Shown here in pieces: positions 23,953 through 33,028 of a DNA stretch of 54,849 bases. Within the stretch, counting starts at the first letter, position 1. Every line of letters begins with the position of its first letter. The stretch is from positions 1 through 54,849 of the forward strand of contig VEOW01000002.1 in NCBI GenBank assembly GCA_012026785.1, written 5' to 3'. The notes beneath the pieces are model-generated. The model ran no database searches and was not told the DNA's origin. It was given only the letters and a program-made list of their open reading frames with translations. This DNA is from Chloroflexota bacterium. Its GTDB lineage: Bacteria > Chloroflexota > Limnocylindria > Limnocylindrales > CSP1-4. Made by a program: the position numbers and the translations under genes.

Positions 23953-25107
23953 GTGCGGCTCGAGGCGCTCGACCTCGTCGGGTTCCGGGCGTACGACGAG
24001 CTCGCGGCCCGGTTCGGCGACGGCCCACAGCTGATCTGGGGGCCGAACGCGGCGGGCAAGACGAGCCTGCTCGAGGCCATCGTCGTCCTGGCCCGCGGGA
24101 GCTCGCATCGGACCGGCGGGGACGCCGAGCTGATCCGCTGGGGGGCGGAGGTGGCCCGGCTCGCCGGGTCCGTGGGTGACAACGCGCTCGAGGTCGTGCT
24201 GGTCCGGCCCGGGTCACCGGCGGCCGCCCAGGGCGGCCGGAAGCGGATTCGGGTGAACGGCGTGGCGAGACGCGCCGCTGCCCTCGGCGAGCGCCTCCGC
24301 GTCGTGCTGTTCGCGCCGGAGGACATGCTCCTCGTCGTCGGGTCGCCCGGTCTCCGTCGCTCGGTCATCGACCAGCTCGCCGCCGCGGCCGTGCCGGGGT
24401 ATGCGGCCGAGCTGTCGACCTATGGCCGGGCGCTGCAGCAGCGCAACGGCCTGCTCCGAGCGATCCGGGAAGAGACCGCCACTCGAGACGAGCTGCGCTA
24501 CTGGGACCGCCCGTTCCTCGCTGCCGGGTCGGCCGTCGTCGAGGCCCGCCTCGCGCTGCTTGGCCGGCTGGCCGAGCCGCTCGCGGCCGCCAATCTGGAG
24601 ATCGCGCCCGAAGAGGTGGATGCCGGTCCACTGCGGCTGGAGTACGCCACCAACGCCCCGGCCGCGGCGGGTGAATCTGCCCGCGAGGCCCTCGCCCGCC
24701 GGCTGGCCGAGACCGCCGAGAAGGAGGTCTGGAACGGCACGACGCTGGTCGGCCCGCACCGCGACGACGCCACCTTCCGGCTGGCCGGCCGGGACCTCGC
24801 CGACTTCGCGTCGCGGGGCCAGCAGCGGACGGCGATCCTGGCCCTCAAGCTGGCCGAGCTGGACCTGCTGGCCTCGGTCGACGGGCGGCCGCCGCTGCTC
24901 TTGCTCGACGACGTCTTCTCGGAGCTCGACCCGGCACGGCGCGGGCACCTGGTGCGGCGCATCGCGGCCCTGCCGCAGGCCTTCGTGACCACGACCACGC
25001 CCGACGATCTCGACCCGGCCCTGCTCCGGGCGGCCACGGCCTGGCAGGTCGTGCCCCGCGAGGGTGGTGCGGGAGCATCGCTGCGGGCGGCGGGCGGCCG
25101 GGCATGA
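23953..25107 (+). CDS. recF: DNA replication and repair protein RecF
   Basis: A 384-residue SMC-like ATPase that loads RecA on gapped DNA. Walker A is GPNAAGKTSLLEA, the ABC-type signature region is SRGQQRTAIL, and Walker B is LLLLDDVFSELD. The N-terminus LEALDLVGFRAYDEL is typical. The GTG start at 23953 lacks a strong ribosome site. The stop overlaps the start of the DciA-like gene. Confidence 0.96.
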   Translation: MRLEALDLVGFRAYDELAARFGDGPQLIWGPNAAGKTSLLEAIVVLARGSSHRTGGDAELIRWGAEVARLAGSVGDNALEVVLVRPGSPAAAQGGRKRIRVNGVARRAAALGERLRVVLFAPEDMLLVVGSPGLRRSVIDQLAAAAVPGYAAELSTYGRALQQRNGLLRAIREETATRDELRYWDRPFLAAGSAVVEARLALLGRLAEPLAAANLEIAPEEVDAGPLRLEYATNAPAAAGESAREALARRLAETAEKEVWNGTTLVGPHRDDATFRLAGRDLADFASRGQQRTAILALKLAELDLLASVDGRPPLLLLDDVFSELDPARRGHLVRRIAALPQAFVTTTTPDDLDPALLRAATAWQVVPREGGAGASLRAAGGRA

Positions 25108-25490
25108 GCGACGAACCTCGCCGGCGCCGGCCGATGTCGCGGATCGGCGACATCATCCCCGCGACGGCCGCCCGCCTGGGCCTCGAGGGCGAGCTCCGCC
25201 GCGCGCGTGCCACGGCGACCTTCGACGCCATCGTGGCCGAGCTGGCGCCGGCGGCGCATGGCGCCTGCCGGGCGATCGGCGTCGTGCCGGCCCAGGCCGG
25301 GATCGACGAGGGCGTCGAGGGCCAGGTGCTCGTCGTCGAGGCGGATGCCCCAATCGTCGCCCAGGAGCTGCGGCTGAACGCCTCGGCCCTCGCCTCGGCC
25401 TTCGCGGCCGCACCGGCGGGAACCGCAATCTCGGGTCTGCGCGTCACGGTGCGGCGGCGTCCTCAGTCCGATCAGGGACGCGTGCGATAA
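25104..25490 (+). CDS. DUF721/DciA-like protein
   Basis: A 128-residue protein that begins ATGA-coupled to recF. The C-terminal part (about 55-120) with VEGQVLVVEADAPIVAQELR and LNASALASAFAA matches DUF721, the domain of DciA, which loads the replicative helicase in bacteria lacking DnaC. The position after recF is the usual one in Gram-positive and actinobacterial origins. A role in helicase loading here is an inference from family and position. Confidence 0.8.
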   Translation: MSDEPRRRRPMSRIGDIIPATAARLGLEGELRRARATATFDAIVAELAPAAHGACRAIGVVPAQAGIDEGVEGQVLVVEADAPIVAQELRLNASALASAFAAAPAGTAISGLRVTVRRRPQSDQGRVR

Positions 25491-25529
25491 TCGCCGACCC
25501 GACCCAGGAGCCTGGCTAGAGGGGACGCA

Positions 25530-27767
25530 GTGGCCCATCGCATCCAGATGAAGCTCGGCGCCGTCCCGGAAACCGAGCGAACGCCGGACTCGCCCGACAC
25601 GGTGCTCCACGTCGAGCCGCGCGTCGGGGCCCAGACGCGCGCGAAGGGGCCCCTGTACCTCCTGGTGCCGTCGCGCGTCGCGGGGTCGCGGGCCAGGGAG
25701 GCCACGGCGCTGGTCGCCGATTCGATCCGGAGCGAGTACTACTACGACGAATCGGCGGGCATCCGGGTCTGCTTGACGAAGGCCATCCAGGCGGCGAACA
25801 AGCGGTTGACCCACGCCCGCGAGCGCGGGGCGCTCGGCAACGTCGCCGGCCCCATCGGCGTCGGCATCGCGGTTGTCCGGGACAACGAGCTGTACGTCTG
25901 TACGGTCGGGCCGGCCGAGGCCTACCTCAACCGGAGCGCCCGCCTGTCGACCCTCCCCGACCCGCATCGCGAGCGGGGCCTGCCGTCGAGCGAGGTCGAT
26001 CCCGACGTCTGGCGTGGCGAGATCAACGTCGGCGACCAGCTGATGCTCATCTCGCCGAACGTCTCGGCGTCGTTGGGGCCCGACGCGCTGAAGGACGCGC
26101 TGCTACAGCTGCACCCGCAATCGGCCGTTGAGCTCCTGAGCCGCCAGTTCGTCGGTGGCGGCGGGCGGGGCAGCGACGGCATCCTCGTCGTGGAGGCCGC
26201 CGAGGTGGCGGTCGCCAGGGCCGGCTTCGCGCCCGTGCCCGTTCGGCCGGCGGAGCCATTGGCCGGCGCCCCCGATCGCTCGCCGATCCCGCTCGCCGAT
26301 TCGGTCGCCGGGGGGTTCGCGGCCGCGCAGTCGGCCGGACGCTGGGCGCGCCTCGCGGCGGGGACTGCCCTCGGCCGGATGCTGCTCCGGATCCAGGATG
26401 CGCTCCCGACGCGGCGGGTGCCGTCGCGTCGGGTCACGCCGCTGCGCGCGCGGCGGGAGATGCAGCGCCGTGCCGCGGTCGCGGTCCTGTCGCTCGTCGT
26501 CGTCGTCGGCGGCCTCGGCGCCGCCGTGTTCGCGCTCGGCGGTCGCCAGCCGCCCGGCGAGGCGATCTCGTCGATCGACGCCGGCCAGCAGGCGCTCGAG
26601 GGGGCCCGGGCCAACTACCGGCGGGTAATCGGCCCGGGCATCGACCTCGTCGAGACCGACCCGCGGCGGGCCGAGGATCTCCTGACCGACGCCCTCGAGC
26701 AGATCGACCGGGCCCGGAGCGCCGGCATCCCGCTCGCGACGACCGGGCCGCTTCGAACCCAGATCGTCGCCGCGCTCGACCGGCTGTACGCAGTCATCGA
26801 GGTCGGCTCGAGCCCGATCTTCGAATTCCCCGACGACCCCGCGGTCGACCTCCGGGCCGTCGTTCGGGGGCCCGACGGGGTGCCGTACGTGCTCGATGCC
26901 GCCACTGCCTCGGTCTACCGAGTCGATGTCGCCGCAGAGAAGGCGACGGCCATCTTCCGGGAGGGCAGCAAGGCCAACGGGGCGACCCAGGCCGCCCCCA
27001 AGCTCATGGCCGTCGGCGTCCGCGACGTCGTGATCGTCGACGCCAAGAACGTCGTCTGGCGCTGGCGACCCGCCAACACCGAGGGCGAGGGCACGATGCG
27101 CCGGGTCCGCGTCCAGGGCGCCGGCGAATGGGGCGACGACATCGTCGGCCTCGGGACGTTCGTCCGCAACGCCGAGGCCGGGCTCTACAACCTCTACATC
27201 ATCGACCCGTCCGAGGAGCAGATCCTGCGCTACTCGCCGGCCGCGGACGGAAGCGGCTTCCCGGCGGCCTTCACCGGGGTCCTCGCGACGACGCGCGACG
27301 TCAGCGGGTTCCGCTCGCTCTACATCGACGGCGACATCTGGGTCGTCGACGACGGGCGGATCCTGCGCTTCGTCAATGGCCAGAGCGAGGGCTGGGAGGC
27401 CGAGAGCCCCGGCGACGAGATCCTGCGCGCGCCACCGGAGTACACGCTCATCGCCTCGGGCAGCGGCCGCCGAGAGGGCGTGCTGTACGGATTCGATCCC
27501 GAGAACGAGCGAGTGATCGCGCTCAACAAGGCCAACGGCAGCTACCTCGAGCAGTATCGGCTGGCGGGCGGCTCGGAGGCGTGGGCCGGCCTCGTCGGCT
27601 GGTACGTCGAGCCGGGCGTCGCCGAGGAGCCGGACGCCCTGGTGTGGCTCAGCGCGACGGGCCTCCATCGCTCCACCCTGGAGGCCCTGTCGAGCGGCCC
27701 CGGGGCCTCGCCGAGCGGCGAGCCGAGCGAGAGCGCGGAGCCCGCCTCACCGACACCCGAACCCTGA
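25530..27767 (+). CDS. Membrane-anchored PP2C-like protein with extracytoplasmic propeller-like domain
   Basis: 745 residues. The N-terminal domain (about 30-235) has a PP2C-like pattern: a strand pair GVGIAVVRDNELYVCTVGPA, a later GDQLMLIS and GRGSDGILVV near the end. However, the first metal-binding acidic motif is not evident. After a Pro/Ala linker a single membrane helix (about 314-338, AVLSLVVVVGGLGAAVFAL) is followed by a helical segment and a beta-rich repeat region (about 425-715) resembling a propeller. The tail is Pro/Ser/Glu-rich. The start is GTG 25530 with AGAGGGG upstream. Function is unknown; an envelope sensor coupled to dephosphorylation is possible. Confidence 0.7.
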   Translation: MAHRIQMKLGAVPETERTPDSPDTVLHVEPRVGAQTRAKGPLYLLVPSRVAGSRAREATALVADSIRSEYYYDESAGIRVCLTKAIQAANKRLTHARERGALGNVAGPIGVGIAVVRDNELYVCTVGPAEAYLNRSARLSTLPDPHRERGLPSSEVDPDVWRGEINVGDQLMLISPNVSASLGPDALKDALLQLHPQSAVELLSRQFVGGGGRGSDGILVVEAAEVAVARAGFAPVPVRPAEPLAGAPDRSPIPLADSVAGGFAAAQSAGRWARLAAGTALGRMLLRIQDALPTRRVPSRRVTPLRARREMQRRAAVAVLSLVVVVGGLGAAVFALGGRQPPGEAISSIDAGQQALEGARANYRRVIGPGIDLVETDPRRAEDLLTDALEQIDRARSAGIPLATTGPLRTQIVAALDRLYAVIEVGSSPIFEFPDDPAVDLRAVVRGPDGVPYVLDAATASVYRVDVAAEKATAIFREGSKANGATQAAPKLMAVGVRDVVIVDAKNVVWRWRPANTEGEGTMRRVRVQGAGEWGDDIVGLGTFVRNAEAGLYNLYIIDPSEEQILRYSPAADGSGFPAAFTGVLATTRDVSGFRSLYIDGDIWVVDDGRILRFVNGQSEGWEAESPGDEILRAPPEYTLIASGSGRREGVLYGFDPENERVIALNKANGSYLEQYRLAGGSEAWAGLVGWYVEPGVAEEPDALVWLSATGLHRSTLEALSSGPGASPSGEPSESAEPASPTPEP

Positions 27768-27770
27768 CCG

Positions 27771-28487
<717 letters not shown>

Positions 28488-28494
28488 TCGGGCC

Positions 28495-29079
28495 ATGGGT
28501 CGACTCGTCGAGATGGCCATCGAGAGCGTGCGGGTGCACATGCTCTCCAATCGCCACGTGGTCATCCTCAAGGATTCGGAGGGTGATCGCTACTTGCCGA
28601 TCTGGATCGGCCCGTGGGAGGCCAGCGCGATCGCGATGCGCCTACAGGGCGTGACCGCGGAGCGGCCGCTGACCCACGACCTCTTCGCCGCGGCCCTGGC
28701 CCAGCTGGGCGTGCGGGTGGACCACGTCGTCATCTCCGAGCTGGCGGATGAGACCTACCACGCCCGGATCCACCTCGACCGAGACGGCCAGGACGTCGAG
28801 GTCGACGCTCGGCCCTCGGACGCCCTGGCCCTGGCGGTCCGGGTCGACGTCCCGATCTACGCGGCCGAGGAGGTTCTCGACCAGGCCGCCCTGGGGATGG
28901 ATCCCGACGCCGGCGACGCCGACGAGGACGAGGAATCCGGTGAGCCGGGCCGGAAGGCCCCGCTCGAGTCGGTCGGCGGCGAGAGCTCGGATCCGCGGCT
29001 GGACCTGTTCCGCGACTTCGTGAACTCGCTGGAGGTCGATCCCGGCGCGGGCGGCGAGAGCGGCGGCCGCCGCAGCTGA
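28495..29079 (+). CDS. Bifunctional nuclease family protein (DUF151)
   Basis: 194 residues. The N-terminal domain (about 1-135) with LPIWIGPWEASAIAMRLQG, RPLTHDLFAAAL and DARPSDALALAVRVDVPIY is the complete DUF151/BFN pattern. The C-terminal 55 residues are acidic and variable. Plant and bacterial relatives have been reported with nuclease activity, but the physiological role is unclear. The track start (28357) lies inside the rhomboid gene; ATG 28495 is chosen for normal length and the -10 box just upstream. Confidence 0.9.
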   Translation: MGRLVEMAIESVRVHMLSNRHVVILKDSEGDRYLPIWIGPWEASAIAMRLQGVTAERPLTHDLFAAALAQLGVRVDHVVISELADETYHARIHLDRDGQDVEVDARPSDALALAVRVDVPIYAAEEVLDQAALGMDPDAGDADEDEESGEPGRKAPLESVGGESSDPRLDLFRDFVNSLEVDPGAGGESGGRRS

Positions 29080-29084
29080 CGGGC

Positions 29085-29101
29085 CGGCTGGCGGTCAGCC
29101 G
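29085..29101. terminator. Small hairpin between convergent genes
   Basis: cggctg and cagccg form a 6-base stem around gcggt in the 15-base gap between the DUF151 gene and the convergent GT2 gene, overlapping the latter's stop. There is no T-run, so termination is only suggested. Confidence 0.3.
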
Positions 29102-29871
29102 AGGATCGGCGCGCCGCGCCGGAGGGCGCGCCGCGGCGAGGCCCACAGCCGCAGCCGGAGCGACCAGAAGTCGCGAACCGCGCGGAGGATGACCTGGGGC
29201 TTCGCGCCGGTCGGGCTGCCGGCCGTCCGCGGGTAGTGGGGCACCCCGACCTCGACGATCCGCCGTCCAGCCGCACCGAGCTTGATCAGCAGCTCGGCCG
29301 AGAAGAAGGCACCGCCCGATTCGACGTTGATGCCCTCCAGCGCCTCGCGCCGGAACAGCTTGCAGGCGCAGTCGATGTCTCGGACCCGGAGGCCGAAGAA
29401 GATCCGGTTGGCGAGCCGGTAGAGACGGGCGTAGAGCGTTCGAACCGGGGGGTCGGCCCGCTTGATCCGGTAGCCGGCGACGACGTCGGGCGTTCGAACC
29501 CGGTCGATCGGCTCGAGCATTCGATCGATCAGCCGGCCCAGGTCGGCGACCCTGAACTGGCGGTCGCCATCGGTGAACGCCAGGTAGCCGAGGCTCGCCG
29601 CGGCGAAGCCCGATCGAAGGGCCGCACCGTAGCCGAGGTTCGTCGGGTGGTGGACGGCCCGGACCTCGGGATGGGCCGCCGCCAGCTCGTCCGCGATCGC
29701 CGGCGTCTCGTCGCGCGAGCCGTCGTCGACGATGATGATCTCGAACCGTTCGGCGAGCTCTGGCAGGGCCCCGAGCGCCTCCTCGACGAGGCCGCGGACG
29801 TTGGCGGCCTCGTTGTGGGCCGGGAAGAAGTAGGTCAGCTCCGCCAGGCGCTGGGCCCGCGTGTCCCTCAC
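29095..29871 (-). CDS. GT2 glycosyltransferase, dolichyl/polyprenyl-phosphate sugar synthase type
   Basis: 258 residues. LTYFFPAHNEAANVRGLVEE, EIIIVDDGSRDETP and FTDGDRQF (the DxD motif) define a DPM1-like GT2 that charges a polyprenyl phosphate with a sugar. The later DIDCACKLFRREAL and FSAELLIKLGAAGRRIVEVG are typical of this group. GTG 29871 overlaps the stop of the DUF2723 gene. Its likely role is to make the polyprenyl-P-sugar donor used by the neighbouring GT-C enzymes. Confidence 0.88.
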   Translation of the reverse strand: MRDTRAQRLAELTYFFPAHNEAANVRGLVEEALGALPELAERFEIIIVDDGSRDETPAIADELAAAHPEVRAVHHPTNLGYGAALRSGFAAASLGYLAFTDGDRQFRVADLGRLIDRMLEPIDRVRTPDVVAGYRIKRADPPVRTLYARLYRLANRIFFGLRVRDIDCACKLFRREALEGINVESGGAFFSAELLIKLGAAGRRIVEVGVPHYPRTAGSPTGAKPQVILRAVRDFWSLRLRLWASPRRALRRGAPILG

Positions 29872-31514
29872 GGCACGTCGTCCAGGCGGCCCCGGACCTC
29901 CCACAGGCCGGTGTTGCCGGCGCTCGCCACCAGGGCCATCTCGAAGCGGGCCTGCAGCTCCGGTTGGTCGCGCTCGAGGCGGATGACGAAGACCGGGCGC
30001 TGGCCGAGGTAGCGGTCGATGACGTCGGGGGCCCGGCCGAGGTTGAGATCGAGCATGGTGCGATCATCGACCACGAAGAGGTCGGTTCGCTGGCCCTCCA
30101 CGTGCTGGGCGTACCACAGCGGCGTCGAGGTGCTCCACCAGCTGATGACGACGGCGTCCTGGGGCAGGACCGGCAGGACCTCGTCGAGCCAGTGCCGGGC
30201 GGCCGTGTCGTTCGATCGGTCCGCCACGGCGGCGCGCGGCCCGAGGTCCGCGACGCCCGGCGCGAGCAGGGCCAGGCCGACGACGCCGGCGACGACCGCG
30301 CCGACCCGGTCCCAGCGTCGCGGCTCGGGTGGCGATCCCGGGACCAGCCGGCCGAGCGGGCCGCGGAGCCGGCCCTCGTCGTCGACGAGGGCGGTCGTGA
30401 GGAGGTTGGCGACCTCGGCCCCGAGGATCCCGAGCCACGTCCAGGCCCACAGCGCGGGGCCGAGGTAGTAGCGCTCGATGTCGGCATTGGAGTAGGAGGT
30501 GTTGAAGAGCAGCGTCGTGACCATCGCCACGCCGCTCAGGAGCGCGTAGGCCGGGACCCGCCGAGCGGCCACGAGGAACGCCAGCGGCACGACCGGCGCC
30601 AGCCAGCCGAGCTGGCGGGAGGCGAGCGTCACGATCGCGTCCAGCTTCCCGGGCAGGTTCGAGAGCGGATCGGCCAGCGAGCCCTGGAACTGCTGGGCCA
30701 GGGCGATGTACCAGAAGCCGTCCCAGGTGCCGGGCCGGCCATAGACGAGCGGCGCCGGAAGGACGCCCCCCCGGATTGGCAGCTCGAGGTAGACGAGCGC
30801 CAGCGTCCCGGCGCTGACCCCGAGGCACGCGGCGACGAACAGCGGCCGTCGCAGCAGCCCCGGCTCGACGGCGAGGACGAACAGCGCGATCGCCGGGGCG
30901 AGCAACAGGGTCAGGGAGTGGTTGCCGGCCGAGAGCCCGAACAGCGCCGCGGCGAGCAGGAGCCGGCGATCGTTGGCCGAGGTCTCCAGCTCGTCGCGAT
31001 CCTGCTGCCAGCGAACGAGGGCCAGGGTCAGCAGTGCCACGAGGGCCAGGTGAAGTGGGTGCGGATCGGCCCGGGTCGCGTTCAGCCACACGACCGGCGT
31101 GATGGCCAGGCCCAGGCCGGCCGCGAAGGCGACCGGCAGCCAGCCGGCGAGCCGGCGGACGAGGGCCATCGCCGCCACGGCCGCCACGGCCGTGAACAAC
31201 AGCGACAGGACGGTGACCCGGAAGGCCGGCTCGCCGAGGGGCGTCAGAAGGATCGTGCCGAGGAAGCCGAGGATGACGTAGGTCGGGTAGCCCGGCGAGT
31301 GGGCCGTGCCGAGGATCGGCAGCACGGTCTGGAACTCGCCGGTGTCCCAGAAGCCGATGCCGGGCATCAGGCCCGGCCAGCCGTTGGCGACGACCACGCC
31401 GAACAGCACGGCCCCGGGCAGGCCGCGCTGGGCGGCCTCGACCAGCCGCGTCCCGAGGGTCGGCGGCCGCTCGGCGATCGGGACCGCGGTCGCGGCCTCG
31501 GCGCTGGTCAGCAC
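29868..31514 (-). CDS. DUF2723 integral membrane glycosyltransferase-like protein
   Basis: A 548-residue protein with roughly 11 hydrophobic segments and a C-terminal extracytoplasmic part. The acidic motif after the first helix, GIGFWDTGEFQTVLPILGTAH, followed by SPGYPTYVILG, is the family signature of DUF2723, a GT-C fold group (protein O-mannosyltransferase-like). It follows 21 bases after another GT-C-like membrane protein and is coupled to a polyprenyl-P-sugar synthase. A role in glycosylating envelope proteins or glycans is likely; the sugar is unknown. Confidence 0.85.
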   Translation of the reverse strand: MLTSAEAATAVPIAERPPTLGTRLVEAAQRGLPGAVLFGVVVANGWPGLMPGIGFWDTGEFQTVLPILGTAHSPGYPTYVILGFLGTILLTPLGEPAFRVTVLSLLFTAVAAVAAMALVRRLAGWLPVAFAAGLGLAITPVVWLNATRADPHPLHLALVALLTLALVRWQQDRDELETSANDRRLLLAAALFGLSAGNHSLTLLLAPAIALFVLAVEPGLLRRPLFVAACLGVSAGTLALVYLELPIRGGVLPAPLVYGRPGTWDGFWYIALAQQFQGSLADPLSNLPGKLDAIVTLASRQLGWLAPVVPLAFLVAARRVPAYALLSGVAMVTTLLFNTSYSNADIERYYLGPALWAWTWLGILGAEVANLLTTALVDDEGRLRGPLGRLVPGSPPEPRRWDRVGAVVAGVVGLALLAPGVADLGPRAAVADRSNDTAARHWLDEVLPVLPQDAVVISWWSTSTPLWYAQHVEGQRTDLFVVDDRTMLDLNLGRAPDVIDRYLGQRPVFVIRLERDQPELQARFEMALVASAGNTGLWEVRGRLDDVP

Positions 31515-31535
31515 TGGCTCGCTACCACCCGCTCG

Positions 31536-32999
31536 TCACCACCCGAGGATGTTGCCCCAGATGACGCCCCACAGGTTGATCGCCACCGATGCCCCGATCA
31601 GCCACGCCCCCAGCAGGCCGACGCCGTTGCGACGGGCCATGCCGAGGGCCACGAGGATCGCGCCGAAGACGACGAAATCGTTGCTGAAGCGGTACCCGAA
31701 CTGGACCCAGCCCTGGCTGAAGTGCATGAGGTTGACGAAGGCGATGGCGAGGATCGCGCGCCAGGCCCCGGCGACGAGCCGGCTTCGACCGCGCAGCAGG
31801 GCCGGCAGCGCGAGGAGGTAGGCCGGGCTCGTCAGGAGGATGCTCATCCCGATCGGCCGCGGCGCCGCGAGCGGGCAGGCCGGGTCGAACAACCCCCGGG
31901 TGGCACCCGGCTCGGTGCACACGGGATCGCCGTCGCCGAACGGCCCGGGCAGCCGGTCGGGCAGGATCGCCGGGGCCGACGCGAACATGACCCCGACGTT
32001 CTGCGGCAGGTAGCGCGGGTCCTCAATGCTCCACTCGGGGTGGTAGCCGAGCGCCGCATAGCCGGCGGCCTCGCGCTGGTACTGGTACTCGTAGCCCGGG
32101 TGGAACAGGTGGCCGGTCGTGGCGACGTTGTAGGCCAGCAGGAGCCCGATCGGGATGGCCGCGCCGAGGCCGGCGGAGACCGACCGCCGGGTCCACGACC
32201 CACCACTCCCGACGAGCATGAAGAACGGCGCCGCGAAGACGACCGTCAGGCGGGCGGTGCAGGCCAGGCCGAACAGCAGGCCGGCGACGAACTGGCGACG
32301 GTCGAGCAGCTCGAGCGGACGGCGGACGGCGGCGACGACGTCGCCGGCAAGACGAGCCGGCGCCGGCGAGGCCTCCACCTCTTCGTCGGCGGTCGGGTCG
32401 AACCGCAGCGCGATTCCGACGGCCAGCAGGGTCAGGTCGACGGCCACGACGTGGGCGAAGAACCAGGTCGTGCCGAGCTGCGCGGCGTACCAGAACACGG
32501 TCCCGAAGCCCAGGAACACGGTCGTCGCCAGCCGGATCGTCCGGGAGACGGGCAGCTGGCCGAAGACGCGCCAGGCGAGCCACACGCCGAGGACGCCGGC
32601 CGCCACGGACACCGCTCGAATGTCGGTCGCGCGCCCCCACAGGGCCACGAAGGGCACGAGGACGACCGCCGGCAGGGGCGGGAACGGCAACAGCGCGCCC
32701 CGTGGGTTCGGGTCCCCGGTCAGCTCCCGCAGCGGATAGACGTCCTGCATCCAGTCGTTGCCCCACGGGAACCCTCCGCCGTCGACGGGCCAGTCGATGA
32801 CGGCCGTGCCCCGGAGGAAGGCCTCGGCCTGCCACACGAAGTGGTTGTAGTAGCGGTCCGAGCCGGGCAGCCAGAACGCGCCCAGCGCCAGCACGACGAG
32901 CACGACGCCGGGCACGAATGCCGGCAGCAGCTCGATCAGGGTGGCGATCCGATCCGAGGGCCGGGAGCCCACGGCGCCCTGTGCTACGCTCCCACCCAC
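31536..32999 (-). CDS. Polytopic membrane protein, GT-C glycosyltransferase-like
   Basis: Up to 487 residues with about 11 hydrophobic segments. After the first helix comes SDRYYNHFVWQAEAFLRG, an acidic and aromatic loop in the position of the catalytic loop of GT-C enzymes. The region KYLPQ-like (PRYLPQNVGVMF) and the C-terminal helices are common in archaeal and bacterial GT-C relatives of unknown substrate. The GTG start 32999 is uncertain; GTG 32972 is also possible. It is divergent from the giant GT-C gene, with start regions only about 30 bases apart. Confidence 0.7.
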   Translation of the reverse strand: MGGSVAQGAVGSRPSDRIATLIELLPAFVPGVVLVVLALGAFWLPGSDRYYNHFVWQAEAFLRGTAVIDWPVDGGGFPWGNDWMQDVYPLRELTGDPNPRGALLPFPPLPAVVLVPFVALWGRATDIRAVSVAAGVLGVWLAWRVFGQLPVSRTIRLATTVFLGFGTVFWYAAQLGTTWFFAHVVAVDLTLLAVGIALRFDPTADEEVEASPAPARLAGDVVAAVRRPLELLDRRQFVAGLLFGLACTARLTVVFAAPFFMLVGSGGSWTRRSVSAGLGAAIPIGLLLAYNVATTGHLFHPGYEYQYQREAAGYAALGYHPEWSIEDPRYLPQNVGVMFASAPAILPDRLPGPFGDGDPVCTEPGATRGLFDPACPLAAPRPIGMSILLTSPAYLLALPALLRGRSRLVAGAWRAILAIAFVNLMHFSQGWVQFGYRFSNDFVVFGAILVALGMARRNGVGLLGAWLIGASVAINLWGVIWGNILGW

Positions 33000-33028
33000 C
33001 TCACCGCTCGCAGGAGATCGTTCGCGTC

